NCBI GenBank assembly: GCA_947493005.1
Contig: CANLOY010000003.1
Coordinates: 372,001 to 436,000 of the forward strand
Reading direction: 5' to 3'
DNA: 64,000 bases
Origin: an uncultured Roseivirga sp.
Lineage (GTDB): Bacteria; Bacteroidota; Bacteroidia; Cytophagales; Cyclobacteriaceae
A program made the position numbers and the translations under genes. Shown in pieces: positions 63,052 to 64,000 of this stretch (positions within the stretch are counted from its first letter, which is position 1; every line of letters starts with the position of its first letter). The notes under the pieces were generated by a model. That model was not told the DNA's origin. It worked only from the letters and a program-made list of their open reading frames with translations, and did no database searches.

Positions 63052-64000
63052 ATGATTGCCATTAACAACCTCTCTTACCTAATTGGAGATCGTCCTTTAT
63101 ATGAGAACGCTTCTTTACACATCAAACCAAATGATAAGATTGGTTTAATCGGGCTTAATGGAAAAGGTAAATCTACCCTTCTGCACCTTATTATAGGCAA
63201 TTATCAACCCACATCAGGTGAAATCACCAAAAGTAAAGAGTGTACTATAGGATTCTTAAATCAAGATTTACTCTCTTATCAGTCCGATGAAAGTATTCTA
63301 ACGGTGGCTATGCAGGCCTTCAGTAGAGCTAATGAACTTCAGCAAAAAATTGACAGTGTTCTTAAAAAAATGGAAACTGATTATGAAGAGCATTTGGTCG
63401 ACAAACTGACAAAAGCCCAAGATGAATATGAAGCCCTTGGTGGTTACAGCCTACAATCTGAAGCAGAGGCCATCCTTGAAGGTATTGGTTTTAAAACAGC
63501 TGACCTTCAAAGGCCACTTAAAGAGTTTTCGGGTGGATGGCGTATGCGCGTGATGCTTGCCAAACTGCTACTCCAAAAGCCTTCATTGCTCATGCTCGAT
63601 GAACCCACCAACCACCTTGATTTGCCCTCAATCCAATGGATCGAAAACTATTTAAGAACTTATGAAGGTGCCATTATTGTTGTTTCACACGACAGAGAAT
63701 TTCTAGACAATGTAATTACATCAACAGTTGAAGTAGCAAGACAATCTCTTACTCAATATTCAGGTAATTATTCATTCTATCTTAAAGAGAAAACTCTTAG
63801 AGAAGAGATTCAGAAAAACGCATTCGAAAATCAGCAGCAGCATATTAAACAGACGGAACGTTTCGTAGAACGCTTCCGCTCTAAGGCTACCAAAGCAAGG
63901 CAAGTGCAATCCAGGGTAAAAGCGCTCGAAAAAATAGACCTGATTGAAGATGTTGTGGATGAAAACATGACAATGAATTTCAAGTTTGGTTTCAAACAAA
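63052..64000 (+). CDS. ABC-F family ATPase (partial, C-terminus off the window)
   Basis: ATG at 63052 opens MIAINNLSYLIGDRPLYENA, and 316 residues are visible. The first ABC domain has Walker A GLNGKGKST (residues 34-42), signature LKEFSGGWRMRVMLAKLL, Walker B LLMLDEPTNHLDL and H-loop VVSHDREFLDN. The arginine-rich linker between domains (FVERFRSKATKARQVQSRVK) is typical of ABC-F translation factors (EttA, Uup, YheS-like). These act on ribosomes to rescue stalled translation rather than transport. The second domain lies beyond position 64000, so the subfamily cannot be set. Confidence 0.93.
   Translation, partial: MIAINNLSYLIGDRPLYENASLHIKPNDKIGLIGLNGKGKSTLLHLIIGNYQPTSGEITKSKECTIGFLNQDLLSYQSDESILTVAMQAFSRANELQQKIDSVLKKMETDYEEHLVDKLTKAQDEYEALGGYSLQSEAEAILEGIGFKTADLQRPLKEFSGGWRMRVMLAKLLLQKPSLLMLDEPTNHLDLPSIQWIENYLRTYEGAIIVVSHDREFLDNVITSTVEVARQSLTQYSGNYSFYLKEKTLREEIQKNAFENQQQHIKQTERFVERFRSKATKARQVQSRVKALEKIDLIEDVVDENMTMNFKFGFKQ

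Noticed and set aside
1-64000. tRNA, rRNA, CRISPR, prophage or transposase content
   Set aside because: Gaps between genes were read for cloverleaf, direct-repeat and terminal-repeat patterns, and none was convincing. No transposase, integrase or phage structural protein is encoded.

Overview
The window is chromosomal DNA from a member of the Bacteroidota, most likely a marine or soil Cytophagales (Fulvivirga/Roseivirga-like; this placement is inference). The evidence is three proteins with C-terminal type IX secretion (T9SS) sorting domains, many lipoproteins with a Cys-ending signal peptide, TonB-dependent receptors with an N-terminal carboxypeptidase-regulatory-like domain, a LruC-domain lipoprotein, a PorE-like OmpA protein, an ECF42-type sigma factor with its DGPF partner, and AT-rich DNA. 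No rRNA, tRNA, CRISPR array, prophage or insertion sequence was found. Layout: 1-5,000 holds a truncated membrane thioredoxin gene, formate-tetrahydrofolate ligase, a DUF559 nuclease-like gene behind a REP-like inverted repeat, and a DUF7009-fdhD-mobA formate/molybdenum cofactor cluster. 5,000-12,400 holds a large T9SS protein, small lipoproteins, a DUF1080 lipoprotein, a divergent TruA-like protein and a YfcC-type transporter. 12,400-17,600 holds a cold-shock gene, the three-gene proton-translocating transhydrogenase operon (pntAA-pntAB-pntB) and small housekeeping genes ending in an RluA-family pseudouridine synthase. 17,600-22,400 holds two tandem PPK2 polyphosphate kinases, two secreted proteins of unclear role and trpS. 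22,400-31,000 is a surface-protein region: LruC lipoprotein, CHRD-like lipoprotein and two paralogous T9SS adhesin-like proteins, with a possible gene remnant between the latter. 31,000-38,400 holds an M3 peptidase, an MFS transporter, the ECF42 sigma factor with DGPF protein, a cyclophilin, a DEAD-box helicase and mogA. 38,400-47,600 is a duplicated two-gene cassette. 47,600-64,000 holds pirin, a GHL10 lipoprotein, an M20 peptidase, phosphoglucomutase, murB, a TetA-like MFS protein, a membrane-anchored AraC regulator, a Tat-type cupin, the PorE-like protein, an orphan ABC ATPase, a sorbosone-dehydrogenase-like lipoprotein and the start of an ABC-F gene. The most interesting system is the duplicated cassette at 38,466-47,580. 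Each unit is a TonB-dependent receptor (963 and 960 aa) followed 4-7 nt later by a lipoprotein of about 507 aa. I read these lipoproteins as members of the Bacteroidota SGNH/GDSL hydrolase family that have lost the block II Gly, the block III Asn and the block V catalytic His, identically in both copies, while keeping the fold signatures. The proposal is a SusCD-like outer-membrane uptake pair in which a dead lipid-hydrolase fold replaces SusD as the surface ligand-capture lipoprotein. Formate metabolism is a second theme: fhs, DUF7009, fdhD, mobA and, 33 kb away, mogA support a molybdenum- or tungsten-dependent formate dehydrogenase encoded outside the window.
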